Origin: Acinetobacter chengduensis
GTDB taxonomy: Bacteria; Pseudomonadota; Gammaproteobacteria; Pseudomonadales; Moraxellaceae
Assembly (NCBI RefSeq): GCF_003664645.1
Contig: NZ_RCHC01000007.1
Location: 124,001-188,000, forward strand
Direction of reading: 5' to 3'
Length of the DNA: 64,000 nt
Shown: positions 55,551-64,000 of the stretch, piece after piece
Layout of the letters: the number at the start of each line of letters is the position of its first letter
How positions within the stretch are numbered: position 1 is the stretch's first letter
Notes under the pieces: generated by a model
What the model was told of the DNA's origin: nothing
Database searches by the model: none
Seen by the model: the letters and a program-made list of their open reading frames with translations, nothing else
Position numbers and translations under genes: made by a program

Positions 55551-55997
55551 GTGCCCGACTTAAATCAACTTATATTTTTTATTATCGGCTGTTTAGCAAG
55601 TTTCGCTTTGCTGTGCATGTTGTTTCCCAAGTTCTTCTATCGTAAGCAAAAGTTCTATCCACGTCGTGTCATTACGAATTTTGAAAGCAAAATGTATGCA
55701 CGACTATTACAAGCCTTTCCCCAGCATCATGTCTTTGCTCAAGTTGCTTTCAGCGCACTGATCACTAATCATCAATACAAAATCCGCAATCTCTTTAATC
55801 GTAAAGTCACAGATTTTGTGATTTTAGACCAAGACTTTAATGTCGTGGTCATTATAGAACTGGATGACCCTTCGCATTTAGGTAAGGAAAAACAAGATGC
55901 AGAACGTGATGCGATGCTCGAAGAAGCAGGCTATCGAGTACTCCGCTATACCAGTATTCCAACTGTCATTACGCTCAAAAACGATATTCTTCGCTAG
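55551..55997 (+). CDS. Membrane-anchored DUF2726 protein with nuclease-like fold
   Basis: A membrane helix (about residues 5-25) is followed by a DUF2726 domain. Its core TDFVILDQDFNVVVIIELDDPSH, then a conserved D-x2-RD and LEEAGYRVLRYTS, resembles PD-(D/E)XK nuclease relatives such as Vsr and DUF559. The Lys of the usual E-x-K is not evident. The longer frame begins inside the preceding terminator, so I place the start at the GTG at 55551, although no ribosome site supports it. Enzymatic activity is not established. Confidence 0.75.
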   Translation: MPDLNQLIFFIIGCLASFALLCMLFPKFFYRKQKFYPRRVITNFESKMYARLLQAFPQHHVFAQVAFSALITNHQYKIRNLFNRKVTDFVILDQDFNVVVIIELDDPSHLGKEKQDAERDAMLEEAGYRVLRYTSIPTVITLKNDILR

Positions 55998-56081
55998 TTA
56001 GATCCCGTATAGCACTCACTGGATATAATAAGCTTTATACAGACCTGTTCAGATCTATGATAAAGGCAGAAAATTGACATT

Positions 56082-56109
56082 AAAAAAGCCAATCATCTGA
56101 TTGGCTTTT
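56082..56109. terminator. Bidirectional terminator
   Basis: AAAAAAGCCAATCA / TGATTGGCTTTT lies between the DUF2726 gene and the small leftward gene. Confidence 0.85.
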
Positions 56110-56137
56110 GAATAAGCTTTTGAGCAAAAATTCAGTT

Positions 56138-56374
56138 CTACTTCGCTACTGTAATCGTATCGACTTCCGAGCTGGCTTGTGTTGCTTGTGCTGCATCACG
56201 TGCTTGTATACGCGCTAAATTTTCAGCTTTAATTCGTGCATATTCAGCCTGATTTTTTTCATCACTGGTGACTGCCAAATAAGCCATACTGAGTAAGAAC
56301 ACAGGTATGAGCAAACCCAACGACATGAGAATAATCATTTTCTTTTGATTTGGCTTTGCCTCAGATGCAGACAT
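56138..56374 (-). CDS. Small membrane protein of unknown function (78 residues)
   Basis: A lysine-bearing tail and one membrane helix (about 12-35) are followed by an Ala/Gln-rich, coiled-coil-like segment (AEYARIKAENLARIQARDAAQ). AGAGG eight bases before the ATG and a downstream terminator support it. The orientation is probably N-in with the helical tail in the periplasm. No family is recognised. Confidence 0.65.
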   Translation of the reverse strand: MSASEAKPNQKKMIILMSLGLLIPVFLLSMAYLAVTSDEKNQAEYARIKAENLARIQARDAAQATQASSEVDTITVAK

Positions 56375-56520
56375 CTAAACCTCTATTGGATAGTTACACT
56401 ATTCGGTGGCCATCCAATATAACAAAAATTTAAAAAGCCACAACCAATATGCATACATGCACTCTATACGAATTTATACCAACATCAGATGATATAACTC
56501 ATATAAAGTGAGCTTAGGCA

Positions 56521-58263
56521 TTAGGTACGCAATTGGACACGATCTAGCACGCATTGCAAGGTTGTCACATAATCAAAGTCAGACATTGGCTTTTCAGCCA
56601 TACGCCATGCTACATAGCCATCTGGACGCACTAACACCGCACCTGCTTCATGCACTTCAGATTTCGCATTCCATGTACCATAAACATCACGATAGTCACG
56701 TGAGCCAATTTGCACCACATCTAAATATGGCAACTCAAGGGCTTCTGTAGCCTGTTTCCAGCCTGTCCCAGATAAGCCAGTCAACAAAGTAAAACGCCCC
56801 TGCCCCGTGATATCTAGCGTTGAACGTTTTTGACCTTTTGCATTGATTAACCACGTATGCGGTACTTTTGCACCTGGGCGCGTTGTTGCCTGCAAATACA
56901 ACTGCGGGTCTCGCTTAAAGATTTCTTCAGCATCTTCAGCAATAACAGCACCCGATACATAGCGTTGATTCAACTCTGTGCCCTGTGCATTAAATTCATA
57001 ATGCTTAATTTCGAGTGCTTTAAACAATTGCTCACGGATTTTAGCAGCCTCTTCTGTTTCTGCAAAAATACGCTCTAACATTTGCGCCTGTGTCGTTACA
57101 CCCTGATCAAAACCAAACACATCTTTTAAGTGTTTATAATCAAAACGAGATTGATTGGCACGTGCGACAATCTGCTTACCTACAGGCGCACGTTCCGTGG
57201 TATAGCTTTCTAGCAAGCTATCTTTTGCCCAGCCTTTTACTGCATAAGCTAATTTCCAAGCCAAGTTAAATGCATCTTGCATACAGGTATTTGAGCCCAA
57301 ACCACTTGAAGGTGGATGACGGTGTACGGCGTCTCCCCCGCAGAATACGCGACCCACTGAGTAATTAGTTGCCCATGTTTGGTTCACATACCAGTAAGAA
57401 ACTTTTTCAATTTCTACATCTGCAATTTCAGCACCTACAAATGCATTTAGTCGAGCACGTACCTGTGCTTCTGTCACTTGGGGTTCACCTTGATCGATAT
57501 CAAAACCCCAGCCCATAATCCACTGGTTCCAAGGCGTAATCGCACGCAGTAGCCCCATACCAATATCACCAAAGCCCGCCTCAGGATTGACAATCCACTG
57601 TAAAATCGCTGGACGATGTTGCACATACTGAGATAGATCGGCTTTAAAAGTGACATAAACCGTACCTGCACGCGACATCACACCTTCTAATGGTAAGTTA
57701 AGTTGCTCAACAATTTTAGAACGTGCACCATCCATACCCACCAAGTATTTCGCACGCAGGCTAAACTCTTGCTGTGTTGCATGATTAAAGAAAACTGCCG
57801 TCACGCCATCTTTATCTTGGGTATGTGACATATATTCTGTGTTGAAATGATAGATTGCTCCCCGCTCACCCGCATTTTTAACCAGTAATGCTTCCATCTT
57901 GGGCTGAATCAAATCAACCAATGGGCATGGACTACCTTCCACATAATCACCATGGCGCTCATCCCCTGTGCCCCATGCGCTCATACGGGCAATTTCCTCA
58001 CCCACCAAGCTGGTTGTAATTAAACTTTCACCCATTTCTGCCCATGGCGTCGCAATTTCTTTCACTTGCTCTTCAATGCCTAAATCACGCAATACTTCCA
58101 TCGCGCGCTGATTGGTAATGTGAGCACGCGGGCTGTTTGCCAGCCAATTAAATTGAGTAAACAATTGCACTTTTAAGCCATAGCTTGCTAAAGCCAAACC
58201 CAAAGTCGAACCCGCAGGCCCTGTGCCTACTACTAAAACATCCGTATCGTATTGCTTTGACAT
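56521..58263 (-). CDS. FAD-dependent aromatic monooxygenase (phenol hydroxylase/TfdB-like)
   Basis: This 580-residue class A flavoprotein monooxygenase uses NAD(P)H to hydroxylate an aromatic ring. The FAD-binding GTGPAG is at residues 13-18, the second FAD motif GDAVHRHPPSSGLGSNTCMQD falls near 310-330, and DG in VGMDGARSKIVE lies between. The C-terminal 130 residues are a thioredoxin-like domain, as in TfdB and MhpA. GGAG precedes the ATG. It is divergent from a LysR regulator 207 bp away, which is the usual arrangement for an inducible catabolic gene. The substrate is unknown. Confidence 0.88.
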   Translation of the reverse strand: MSKQYDTDVLVVGTGPAGSTLGLALASYGLKVQLFTQFNWLANSPRAHITNQRAMEVLRDLGIEEQVKEIATPWAEMGESLITTSLVGEEIARMSAWGTGDERHGDYVEGSPCPLVDLIQPKMEALLVKNAGERGAIYHFNTEYMSHTQDKDGVTAVFFNHATQQEFSLRAKYLVGMDGARSKIVEQLNLPLEGVMSRAGTVYVTFKADLSQYVQHRPAILQWIVNPEAGFGDIGMGLLRAITPWNQWIMGWGFDIDQGEPQVTEAQVRARLNAFVGAEIADVEIEKVSYWYVNQTWATNYSVGRVFCGGDAVHRHPPSSGLGSNTCMQDAFNLAWKLAYAVKGWAKDSLLESYTTERAPVGKQIVARANQSRFDYKHLKDVFGFDQGVTTQAQMLERIFAETEEAAKIREQLFKALEIKHYEFNAQGTELNQRYVSGAVIAEDAEEIFKRDPQLYLQATTRPGAKVPHTWLINAKGQKRSTLDITGQGRFTLLTGLSGTGWKQATEALELPYLDVVQIGSRDYRDVYGTWNAKSEVHEAGAVLVRPDGYVAWRMAEKPMSDFDYVTTLQCVLDRVQLRT

Positions 58264-58470
58264 CTTTTACTCCGCCACTTCGCATCTATAAACAGGTGTG
58301 ACCACCAACTGTAATCACTGAAGTGTAAAAAAGATTTTAAGCTCACCAAACACCCAGACATTTAAACGATAGTTGCATAGGCTTTTTATCTACATTCGGC
58401 CATAATTTCCATGATTTATTGTTTTACCGTTATCTGCATTTGTTAACTTTCTTCCGCAGAGGCCCGTGCT

Positions 58471-59364
58471 ATGGAATTGCGCCATCTCAAATACTTTGCT
58501 GCCGTGGCACAATACGGTAGCTTTACTAAAGCTGCCGAACATCTATTTACGGCACAGCCCTCGCTGAGTCAGCAAATTAAAGATTTGGAAGCAGAAGTAG
58601 GTGTTCAGCTGATTGACCGCTCAAGCAAACAAATTAAGCTCACCGATGAAGGCCAAGCCTTTTTAGTGCATGCACTCAATGCCATAGAAAGCGCTCATTT
58701 AGCGACATCAGCGGCGCAACAAGTTGCGCATCTAAAAAACAATCAGATTCATATTGGTTTTTTAAATGTGGCTGAGCTGAAAATCATGCCACTGATTTTG
58801 GATAAACTAAAACGTCAAATCCCCAACATCGCTATTCATATTCAAAGCCTGACCTGTTTAGAACAAATTCGTAAACTCAAAAAATCAGAGTTGGACATCA
58901 GTTTTACTCGCTATGCGATTCAGCATGATGACTATGAAAATTTAGCGCTCATGACCGAAAAAATTTATGTGGTTGCTTCAAAAAAACTACATAGCAGTGG
59001 CCATGTCTTAAGCAAAAGTTACTTAAGTAAACAAAAGATGATTATGTGTGAGCAAAGTGCTTCACCAGTATTTTATGACAATATTAATCGTATTATTGCT
59101 TTAGAGCAGTTACCACAGCAACAAATGCATTGGGTGACCAATGTGCTACAGCATATCAACTTAATTAACATGGGCATGGGCTATAGCTTTGCGCCCGAAT
59201 ATTTACTTAAATTTTTAAATGAAGATGTGCAAATTATAGAAACAGATTTCAACATCGAGGCACTTAAGCTGTATGCCAATTATAAGAAAAACTCTCAGCA
59301 TCAGGCTCTACAACTGATTTGCACTGAACTCAAAACCGCATCTCAGCACAATCTACAAATATAA
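58471..59364 (+). CDS. LysR-family transcriptional regulator
   Basis: This 297-residue regulator has an N-terminal helix-turn-helix, with FAAVAQYGSFTKAAEHLFTAQPSLSQQI at about residues 9-36. A periplasmic-binding-protein-like effector domain follows (about 90-295). Divergent placement suggests it activates the flavin monooxygenase gene in response to an aromatic. Several T-N11-A type half-sites could occur in the 207-bp gap, but none is clear enough to annotate. AGAGG precedes the ATG and a bidirectional terminator follows. Confidence 0.9.
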   Translation: MELRHLKYFAAVAQYGSFTKAAEHLFTAQPSLSQQIKDLEAEVGVQLIDRSSKQIKLTDEGQAFLVHALNAIESAHLATSAAQQVAHLKNNQIHIGFLNVAELKIMPLILDKLKRQIPNIAIHIQSLTCLEQIRKLKKSELDISFTRYAIQHDDYENLALMTEKIYVVASKKLHSSGHVLSKSYLSKQKMIMCEQSASPVFYDNINRIIALEQLPQQQMHWVTNVLQHINLINMGMGYSFAPEYLLKFLNEDVQIIETDFNIEALKLYANYKKNSQHQALQLICTELKTASQHNLQI

Positions 59365-59386
59365 AAAGGAGCCAAAGCTCCTTTTT
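59363..59386. terminator. Bidirectional terminator
   Basis: AAAAAGGAGC / GCTCCTTTTT with a CAAA loop lies between lysR and the lipoprotein hydrolase gene. Confidence 0.92.
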
Positions 59387-59399
59387 ATTATTTCATCTA

Positions 59400-60851
59400 T
59401 TAATTCGAGGCAGCAACTCCAGTACAGTGCTCACTCTTGCTGGCATCCTTCTGGGCGCTGGTTAATACAATACCCGTACCCGCAGACATATTGGCTTGAA
59501 TAAAATCTACCGCCTCAGCATTTTTACAAATAATAGCTTGTGTATGGGTCGCATTTGCTACGATATCCATTTTGTAAGCATCTGCATAATTGGCTTGTGG
59601 GAAATACTGCGTTGCTTTTAGCTTCATATTATTAAATACGGCTTGCGTCATTTGTGGTAAAACTGCCTGATCATTTCCACCTTGAATAATATATACAGGT
59701 GCTTTAATCACTTGAGCAGCTGTTGCATTGGTCGCTGGCTGATTATCCGCTAAAAATTTCTGTACCACTGGATCAGACTCAATTTTGCTTAAATCAATAC
59801 CATATTGTGAGATTAAATGCGTTGGATCTTTTAAAAATGCGAGTAAACCAGCTTTAAATTGCTCTTGTAGTCCTTTGGCCGTATCTGGCGCCGCATAACT
59901 TAAACATGCACCTTCTTCACCTGTACGACCATACGCATTTTCAGCAATTAGGCCCGCATCCGCAGTAAAGATAGATTTTAAATCATAATCTGGTTGATAG
60001 GCCTTAATCCCTGAAGTAGTTAATGCTGCATAAGCTAAAAGCTCTGCATAACCATCCGCAATTTGCCCAATCATTGCTTCGCTTTGCGCCACATTAATCT
60101 GTTGTTTTGATAATGCATCACGTACCTGCAATAATTTATCATCTAATATATTGTAGGTTTTAAATACACCAGTGGTATTTTTTGCAGGATCGAGATAAAC
60201 CTTAATAATTTCCCCTAAGCTTGATGCTGGCGCTGCTGCAACTGCACCCTTATAGTTACTATCCGTATTGGAAAATTCAGCTGTACCCAACGAAGCATGG
60301 CCACCTTGTGATTGACCAATTGACATCCATTGAGCATTGAGCTGAGTGCCATAATGCTCTTTGGCTGCTTTTACTGCAGTAATTGCTGAATTGGCTGCAC
60401 TAGATAAATTAAGATATGGATGAACTCCAGCTGTACCCAATCCTTCATAATCAGGCGCTACAATCACATAGCCAGCAGCTAAGAGTGTATCTGCAAGTAT
60501 TTTAAAGCGTGGATGGATTTTGTTTTTACTTGGTGCACAATCATCACCCGCACCAACCGTTCCATGCTCCCACACCACCACACGATAACCATCTTTCGGC
60601 TGTGTTACTTTTGGAAATAATACCAAGGCAGTTGCTTGAGCAGATTTGCCTTGTAAATTAGTCATGTTGTAAGTCATGACTTTAATAGAAGACGTATTAT
60701 CAACTGCATCTAAGCTGTAGTTTGCCTCAGATACGTAGCTTGGTGTTTGATTTTGGTCAGATGCTGATGTGTCATTATCATCATTACATGCAGTTAAGGA
60801 CAGCAGTGAAACTGTCGCTGTCAACGCTACTGCTATTTTTGAAAGTTTCAT
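59400..60851 (-). CDS. Lipoprotein alpha/beta hydrolase (secretory-lipase-like)
   Basis: This 483-residue envelope hydrolase begins with a lipoprotein signal (lipobox LTAC; Cys at position 22) and a Ser/Asp/Gln-rich linker. The hydrolase domain contains VWEHGTVG, a nucleophile elbow GQSQGG, an Asp in GGNDQAVLP and a His in NATHTQAI. The arrangement resembles the secretory lipase family. The residue after the lipid Cys is Asn rather than Asp, so outer-membrane targeting by Lol is likely. AAGGA precedes the ATG. The substrate may be lipids or esters. Confidence 0.87.
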   Translation of the reverse strand: MKLSKIAVALTATVSLLSLTACNDDNDTSASDQNQTPSYVSEANYSLDAVDNTSSIKVMTYNMTNLQGKSAQATALVLFPKVTQPKDGYRVVVWEHGTVGAGDDCAPSKNKIHPRFKILADTLLAAGYVIVAPDYEGLGTAGVHPYLNLSSAANSAITAVKAAKEHYGTQLNAQWMSIGQSQGGHASLGTAEFSNTDSNYKGAVAAAPASSLGEIIKVYLDPAKNTTGVFKTYNILDDKLLQVRDALSKQQINVAQSEAMIGQIADGYAELLAYAALTTSGIKAYQPDYDLKSIFTADAGLIAENAYGRTGEEGACLSYAAPDTAKGLQEQFKAGLLAFLKDPTHLISQYGIDLSKIESDPVVQKFLADNQPATNATAAQVIKAPVYIIQGGNDQAVLPQMTQAVFNNMKLKATQYFPQANYADAYKMDIVANATHTQAIICKNAEAVDFIQANMSAGTGIVLTSAQKDASKSEHCTGVAASN

Positions 60852-60912
60852 AAAATATCCTTTTTAATCATTATTTTTAAGCATGAATCTACACGCTGTT
60901 TTATTAAGGCAT

Positions 60913-60940
60913 AAAAAAAAGCACCCGAATAGGATGCTTT
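60913..60940 (-). terminator. Terminator after ubiA
   Basis: On the minus strand AAAGCATCC / GGGTGCTTT (one G-T pair) with a five-base loop is followed by a long T-run. Confidence 0.88.
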
Positions 60941-60971
60941 ATGCCAATTTATGCTTTTAAGATCAATAATC

Positions 60972-61853
60972 TTAAAGCACCAAAGCCATGAAAATACCAC
61001 AGAAAATTAACAAACCGACCCAACGATTGTGACGAAATGCCCAAAAACACCATTGAGGATCTCGATGACGCGTTTTGCTCCATTGATAAATAAAATCAAT
61101 AGCCACAACAAACAAGGCAATTAAACCAAATGGGAAAAATAAATTTTCGATATATAAAGCTGAACCAATCAATATCAGGCTAAAGACCTGTAAAACAGAA
61201 ATGATCTCAATATCATATTTGCCAAATAAAATTGCGGTAGATTTCACCCCAATTTTTAAATCATATTCACGGTCAGTAATGGCATATTGCGTATCATAAG
61301 CCACAGTCCACGCCAAATTACCAAAATATAATAACCAACAGGTTAAATCTGGTGTTTGTCCAACTGCTGTATAGGCCATGGGAATCGACCATGAAAATGC
61401 TGCTCCTAAAAACACTTGTGGCAGATTGGTATAGCGTTTCATAAATGGGTAAATGAAAGCCAATGCTAATGCACCAAAAGACCAGTAAAAAGTTTCAATC
61501 GGCAAGAAAAATAAGGTACATGCACTCGCAAGCACCAAAAAAAGAAACACATAAATTGCTTCTTTGGCACTAATGACACCTGTTGCCAACGGACGGCTTT
61601 TCGTCCTTTCAACAGCACCATCTACTTTACGGTCTGCAAAATCATTAATCGCACAGCCTGCAGCACGCATAAATATGGTGCCCAAAATCATTGGAATGAG
61701 AATACTGAGTTGCGGTGTGCCCTGATTAGCAATCCAAAGCGCCCACATCGTCGGCCAAAATACCAATTCTGTGCCAATCGGCTTATCAAAACGGCATAAA
61801 TAATAATAAGCTTCTAAACGCTGACGCCAAGTAATCGGATGCGCGACTGTCAT
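60972..61853 (-). CDS. ubiA: 4-hydroxybenzoate polyprenyltransferase
   Basis: This integral membrane enzyme attaches the polyprenyl chain to 4-hydroxybenzoate in ubiquinone synthesis. Both Asp-rich motifs are clear: NDFADRKVDG (about residues 71-80) and DTQYAITDREYD (about 191-202). It has 293 residues with about eight or nine membrane helices. It follows ubiC in one unit, with AAGGA before the ATG. Assignment is firm. Confidence 0.95.
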   Translation of the reverse strand: MTVAHPITWRQRLEAYYYLCRFDKPIGTELVFWPTMWALWIANQGTPQLSILIPMILGTIFMRAAGCAINDFADRKVDGAVERTKSRPLATGVISAKEAIYVFLFLVLASACTLFFLPIETFYWSFGALALAFIYPFMKRYTNLPQVFLGAAFSWSIPMAYTAVGQTPDLTCWLLYFGNLAWTVAYDTQYAITDREYDLKIGVKSTAILFGKYDIEIISVLQVFSLILIGSALYIENLFFPFGLIALFVVAIDFIYQWSKTRHRDPQWCFWAFRHNRWVGLLIFCGIFMALVL

Positions 61854-61882
61854 GATGGTCCTTAACTCAATGTTCTGAAAAA

Positions 61883-62368
61883 TTACTGCTGAATATACTG
61901 CTCAAATGCAGGCAAAAATGTTTCCTGCACAATAAATTTACAGCCGTGCCAAGTATAACAGCTCTGGCGTGTCCAGCCATCTTCAAGCAACAGCACACGG
62001 CGCTCACACGCTGGTGTAGTACGTTGAAATAAAAAATGTCCAATTGGTTTTTTGCCTATATGCTGAAATATTCGCGCACGGCCTTGTAAGCTCTGTATTG
62101 GAAAAATACTTTTGGCTTTCACCCAAGGCTTTGCCTCACAGCCATATAAATGACTTTCACGTACCCAAGCCGTATGATGTGCCGGCATTTGCATCCACTG
62201 CGCATCGGCTAAGCTTAATCGCTGAAAATGCTCTGCGTTCGGCTCCACCTTAAATATGCCTTGTGCCAAATCCGTTAATTGCTGTGTTAAGGAACCCGAT
62301 GCATACAGCCATTTTGTTAATTCCGCAGGTATTCTCCGATCCCGCATTTGGCTTTGCTGCTGTTGCAT
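61883..62368 (-). CDS. ubiC: Chorismate lyase
   Basis: This enzyme produces 4-hydroxybenzoate and pyruvate from chorismate. Active-site segments WVRESHLYG, PWVKAKSIFP and GKKPIGHFLF match UbiC. I choose the ATG at 62368, which has GAAGGAAGG nine bases upstream and gives 161 residues like E. coli UbiC (165). The longer frame to 62425 has no ribosome site. It lies 29 bp before ubiA, so the first two steps of ubiquinone synthesis are cotranscribed. Confidence 0.92.
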   Translation of the reverse strand: MQQQQSQMRDRRIPAELTKWLYASGSLTQQLTDLAQGIFKVEPNAEHFQRLSLADAQWMQMPAHHTAWVRESHLYGCEAKPWVKAKSIFPIQSLQGRARIFQHIGKKPIGHFLFQRTTPACERRVLLLEDGWTRQSCYTWHGCKFIVQETFLPAFEQYIQQ

Positions 62369-62597
62369 ATTCAACCTTCCTTCAATCATTAGCTGTAGTG
62401 TAGCTGACTGAAGTGTATTTTTCATGGCTAGCCCAGTTTTTTCGTCACAGCTGTTCAGATTTTGCCAAGCCGTGCGTTATCACTCATAGGCAACGTTTTA
62501 TTTTTAGAGAGCTCTAAATGGGTACATAGTATTAAACAACCAAATCAATAGTATGACCAACAATAAACCACTCACGACTTTTAAAATATTCAAGCAA

Positions 62598-62630
62598 AAT
62601 AAATGACCTATTTACAGGTCATTTATTTAT
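62598..62630. terminator. Bidirectional hairpin
   Basis: AAATAAATGACCT / AGGTCATTTATTT with a six-base loop, 13 bp past the 98-residue gene. Confidence 0.75.
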
Positions 62631-62642
62631 AAAAAGGTTAAA

Positions 62643-62939
62643 TTAAAAATTATCGGTCTTAGCTATCGTTTCAAACTTGCCTTGAGCATTTTTAATTAAA
62701 ACCAGTCCTTCTGTACTAATATAAAAAATTTCAGGGTAGTCAAAATCTAAAGCCAACTCTGGATTTTTCAGCGCTACAAATTGGGCCTGCTTATAGCCTT
62801 CTACGGTACGACCAATCTCTAAATAAGTGACTTCTGAAAAGTTAAGTTTAAATCCCTTCTCCTGATCTGCAGGATCAATCCAAGGAAAAAAACCTGTATG
62901 TTTTTTGCGTGGTTTTGCCATATTGCGATATTCATTCAA
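62643..62939 (-). CDS. Conserved-looking small protein of unknown function
   Basis: This frame has 98 residues, or 92 if the ATG at 62921 (MAKPRKKHTG) is used. A basic N-terminus is followed by a mixed beta-rich region (FSEVTYLEIGRTVEGYKQ, FYISTEGLVLIKN). No signal peptide is present. It lies between glnA and ubiC with a terminator on each side. No family is recognised. Confidence 0.55.
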   Translation of the reverse strand: MNEYRNMAKPRKKHTGFFPWIDPADQEKGFKLNFSEVTYLEIGRTVEGYKQAQFVALKNPELALDFDYPEIFYISTEGLVLIKNAQGKFETIAKTDNF

Positions 62940-62967
62940 ATCTTTGTTTTATCTTAACGCATCCCAT

Positions 62968-62997
62968 AAAAAAGACCCGCACAAGGCGGGTCTTTTT
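62968..62997. terminator. Terminator after glnA
   Basis: AAAAAAGACCCGC / GCGGGTCTTTTTTT with an ACAAG loop. Confidence 0.93.
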
Positions 62998-63020
62998 TTA
63001 CAGTGAAATTCTTTACAGAA

Positions 63021-64000
63021 TTACAAGCTGTAGTACATATCAAATTCAACTGGGTGAGTAGTCGTGTTAAGACGACGAACTTCTTCAGTTTTAAGTTCGA
63101 TGTACGCATCAAGCATTTCTTTAGTGAACACACCACCTTTAAGAAGGTAATCGTGGTCAGCTGAAAGTGCTTCAAGCGCCATATCAAGGCTATGCGCCAC
63201 TGTAGGGATTTTAGCTTCTTCTTCAGGAGGTAGATCGTACAAGTTCTTGTCTGCAGCTTCGCCTGGGTGGATCTTGTTTTGGATACCGTCAAGACCAGCC
63301 ATAAGAAGTGCTGCGAAACCTAGGTACGGGTTCATCATTGGATCTGGGAAACGTGCTTCAATACGTTTGCCTTTCGGGCTAGAAACGTAAGGAATACGGA
63401 TAGAAGCTGAACGGTTACGTGCTGAGTAAGCAAGCATAATCGGCGCTTCATAGTGTGGTACTAAACGTTTGTACGAGTTAGTAGATGGGTTTGTGATTGC
63501 GTTCAATGAACGAGCATGTTTAATCACACCACCAATGAAGTACAACGCCATTTCTGAAAGACCAGCGTATTCATCACCAGCAAACAAGTTCTTGCCATCT
63601 TTAGAGATAGACATGTGAACATGCATACCAGAACCGTTATCGCCAACCATTGGTTTAGGCATAAATGTTGCAGTTTTAGCATATTGGTGAGCAACGTTCC
63701 AAACAGCATATTTGAACTGTTGAACTTCGTCAGCCTTACGAACCATAGTGTTGAAGCTTACACCAATTTCAAGCTGGCAAGATGCAACTTCGTGGTGATG
63801 AACTTCTACACGGCCAGGGCCCATGATGTCTTCAATACGTGCACACATATCAGCGCGCATGTCTTGTGAAGAATCTACTGGTGGAACTGGGAAGTAACCG
63901 CCTTTAACGCGTGGACGGTGGCCAGAGTTACCTGCTTCGTAATCTTTACCTGTAGACCAAGCAGCTTCTTCAGCGATTAATGTGTGGCGCGCGCCAGACA
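63021..64000 (-). CDS. glnA: Glutamine synthetase type I (5' end outside window)
   Basis: This is the C-terminal 326 residues or so of GlnA, the enzyme that assimilates ammonia into glutamine. The reading frame continues unbroken to the right edge. [12 protein letters not shown], the ATP/metal region [15 protein letters not shown] and [12 protein letters not shown] are typical of type I. The adenylylation Tyr lies in NLYDLPPEE, so the enzyme is probably of the GlnE-controlled class. A strong terminator follows. Its promoter is not in view. Confidence 0.97.
   Translation of the reverse strand, partial: SGARHTLIAEEAAWSTGKDYEAGNSGHRPRVKGGYFPVPPVDSSQDMRADMCARIEDIMGPGRVEVHHHEVASCQLEIGVSFNTMVRKADEVQQFKYAVWNVAHQYAKTATFMPKPMVGDNGSGMHVHMSISKDGKNLFAGDEYAGLSEMALYFIGGVIKHARSLNAITNPSTNSYKRLVPHYEAPIMLAYSARNRSASIRIPYVSSPKGKRIEARFPDPMMNPYLGFAALLMAGLDGIQNKIHPGEAADKNLYDLPPEEEAKIPTVAHSLDMALEALSADHDYLLKGGVFTKEMLDAYIELKTEEVRRLNTTTHPVEFDMYYSL

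Noticed and set aside
62369..62425. N-terminal extension of UbiC
   Set aside because: The downstream ATG has a strong GAAGGAAGG site and gives the normal family length.

Overview
The window is a stretch of bacterial chromosome at about 40% G+C. It most likely comes from an Acinetobacter (Moraxellaceae). The evidence is the dat-ddc pair for 1,3-diaminopropane, the long-form GAPDH, the obgE-proB pair, enlarged PstA/PstC permeases, SthA, a HxlR/qorB divergent pair and many A/T-flanked intrinsic terminators. I cannot fix the species. I see no phage, insertion sequence, integron, plasmid origin, CRISPR array or rRNA. Most genes are housekeeping or metabolic and sit in short operons that end in clear hairpin terminators.

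Layout. 1-4.8 kb: the phosphate uptake operon pstS-pstC-pstA-pstB on the minus strand (pstB runs off the left edge), with a three-half-site Pho box and a hairpin between pstS and pstC. 5.1-6.2 kb: an orphan Rieske oxygenase, followed by a cluster of inverted repeats. 6.6-9.5 kb: dat-ddc. 10-11.5 kb: a SIMPL-domain periplasmic protein and a PAP2 phosphatase. 11.5-14 kb: obgE-proB. 14.2-17 kb: an MFS carrier and hxlR/qorB. 17-18.4 kb: two adjacent related membrane-anchored repeat proteins of unknown function. 18.7-27 kb: a GNAT, long GAPDH, an unknown 586-residue protein, a RarD-type permease, a lipocalin and uvrB. 27.4-31.5 kb: a macrodomain-like protein, a diguanylate cyclase with a duplicated sensor region, and an OmpW-family porin. 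31.6-36 kb: an MFS carrier with a coupled 44-residue ORF, a TauD-type dioxygenase, a hydrolase and sthA. 37-41.6 kb: lipA, fadE and a CMD-family protein.

41.7-48 kb is the most distinctive block: a complete-looking pyrimidine degradation (Rut) cluster. The genes rutA-rutB-rutC-rutF-rutG and a 3-hydroxyisobutyrate-dehydrogenase-like reductase form one operon. I found an excellent sigma-54 (-24/-12) promoter in front of rutA. rutD stands upstream as its own unit, and no rutE is present. The reductase is the obvious candidate to do RutE's job of reducing malonic semialdehyde.

48-54 kb: a DegS-like protease, a Nif3-like protein, adjacent Mn- and Fe-type superoxide dismutases (the first with a Fur-like box) and a chromate transporter. 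54.2-55.5 kb: four tRNA-Asn(GTT) genes with identical bodies but covarying acceptor stems, interleaved with terminators and a small membrane protein. 55.5-64 kb: a membrane-anchored DUF2726 protein, a flavin monooxygenase divergent from a LysR regulator, a lipoprotein esterase, ubiC-ubiA and the C-terminal two-thirds of glnA.
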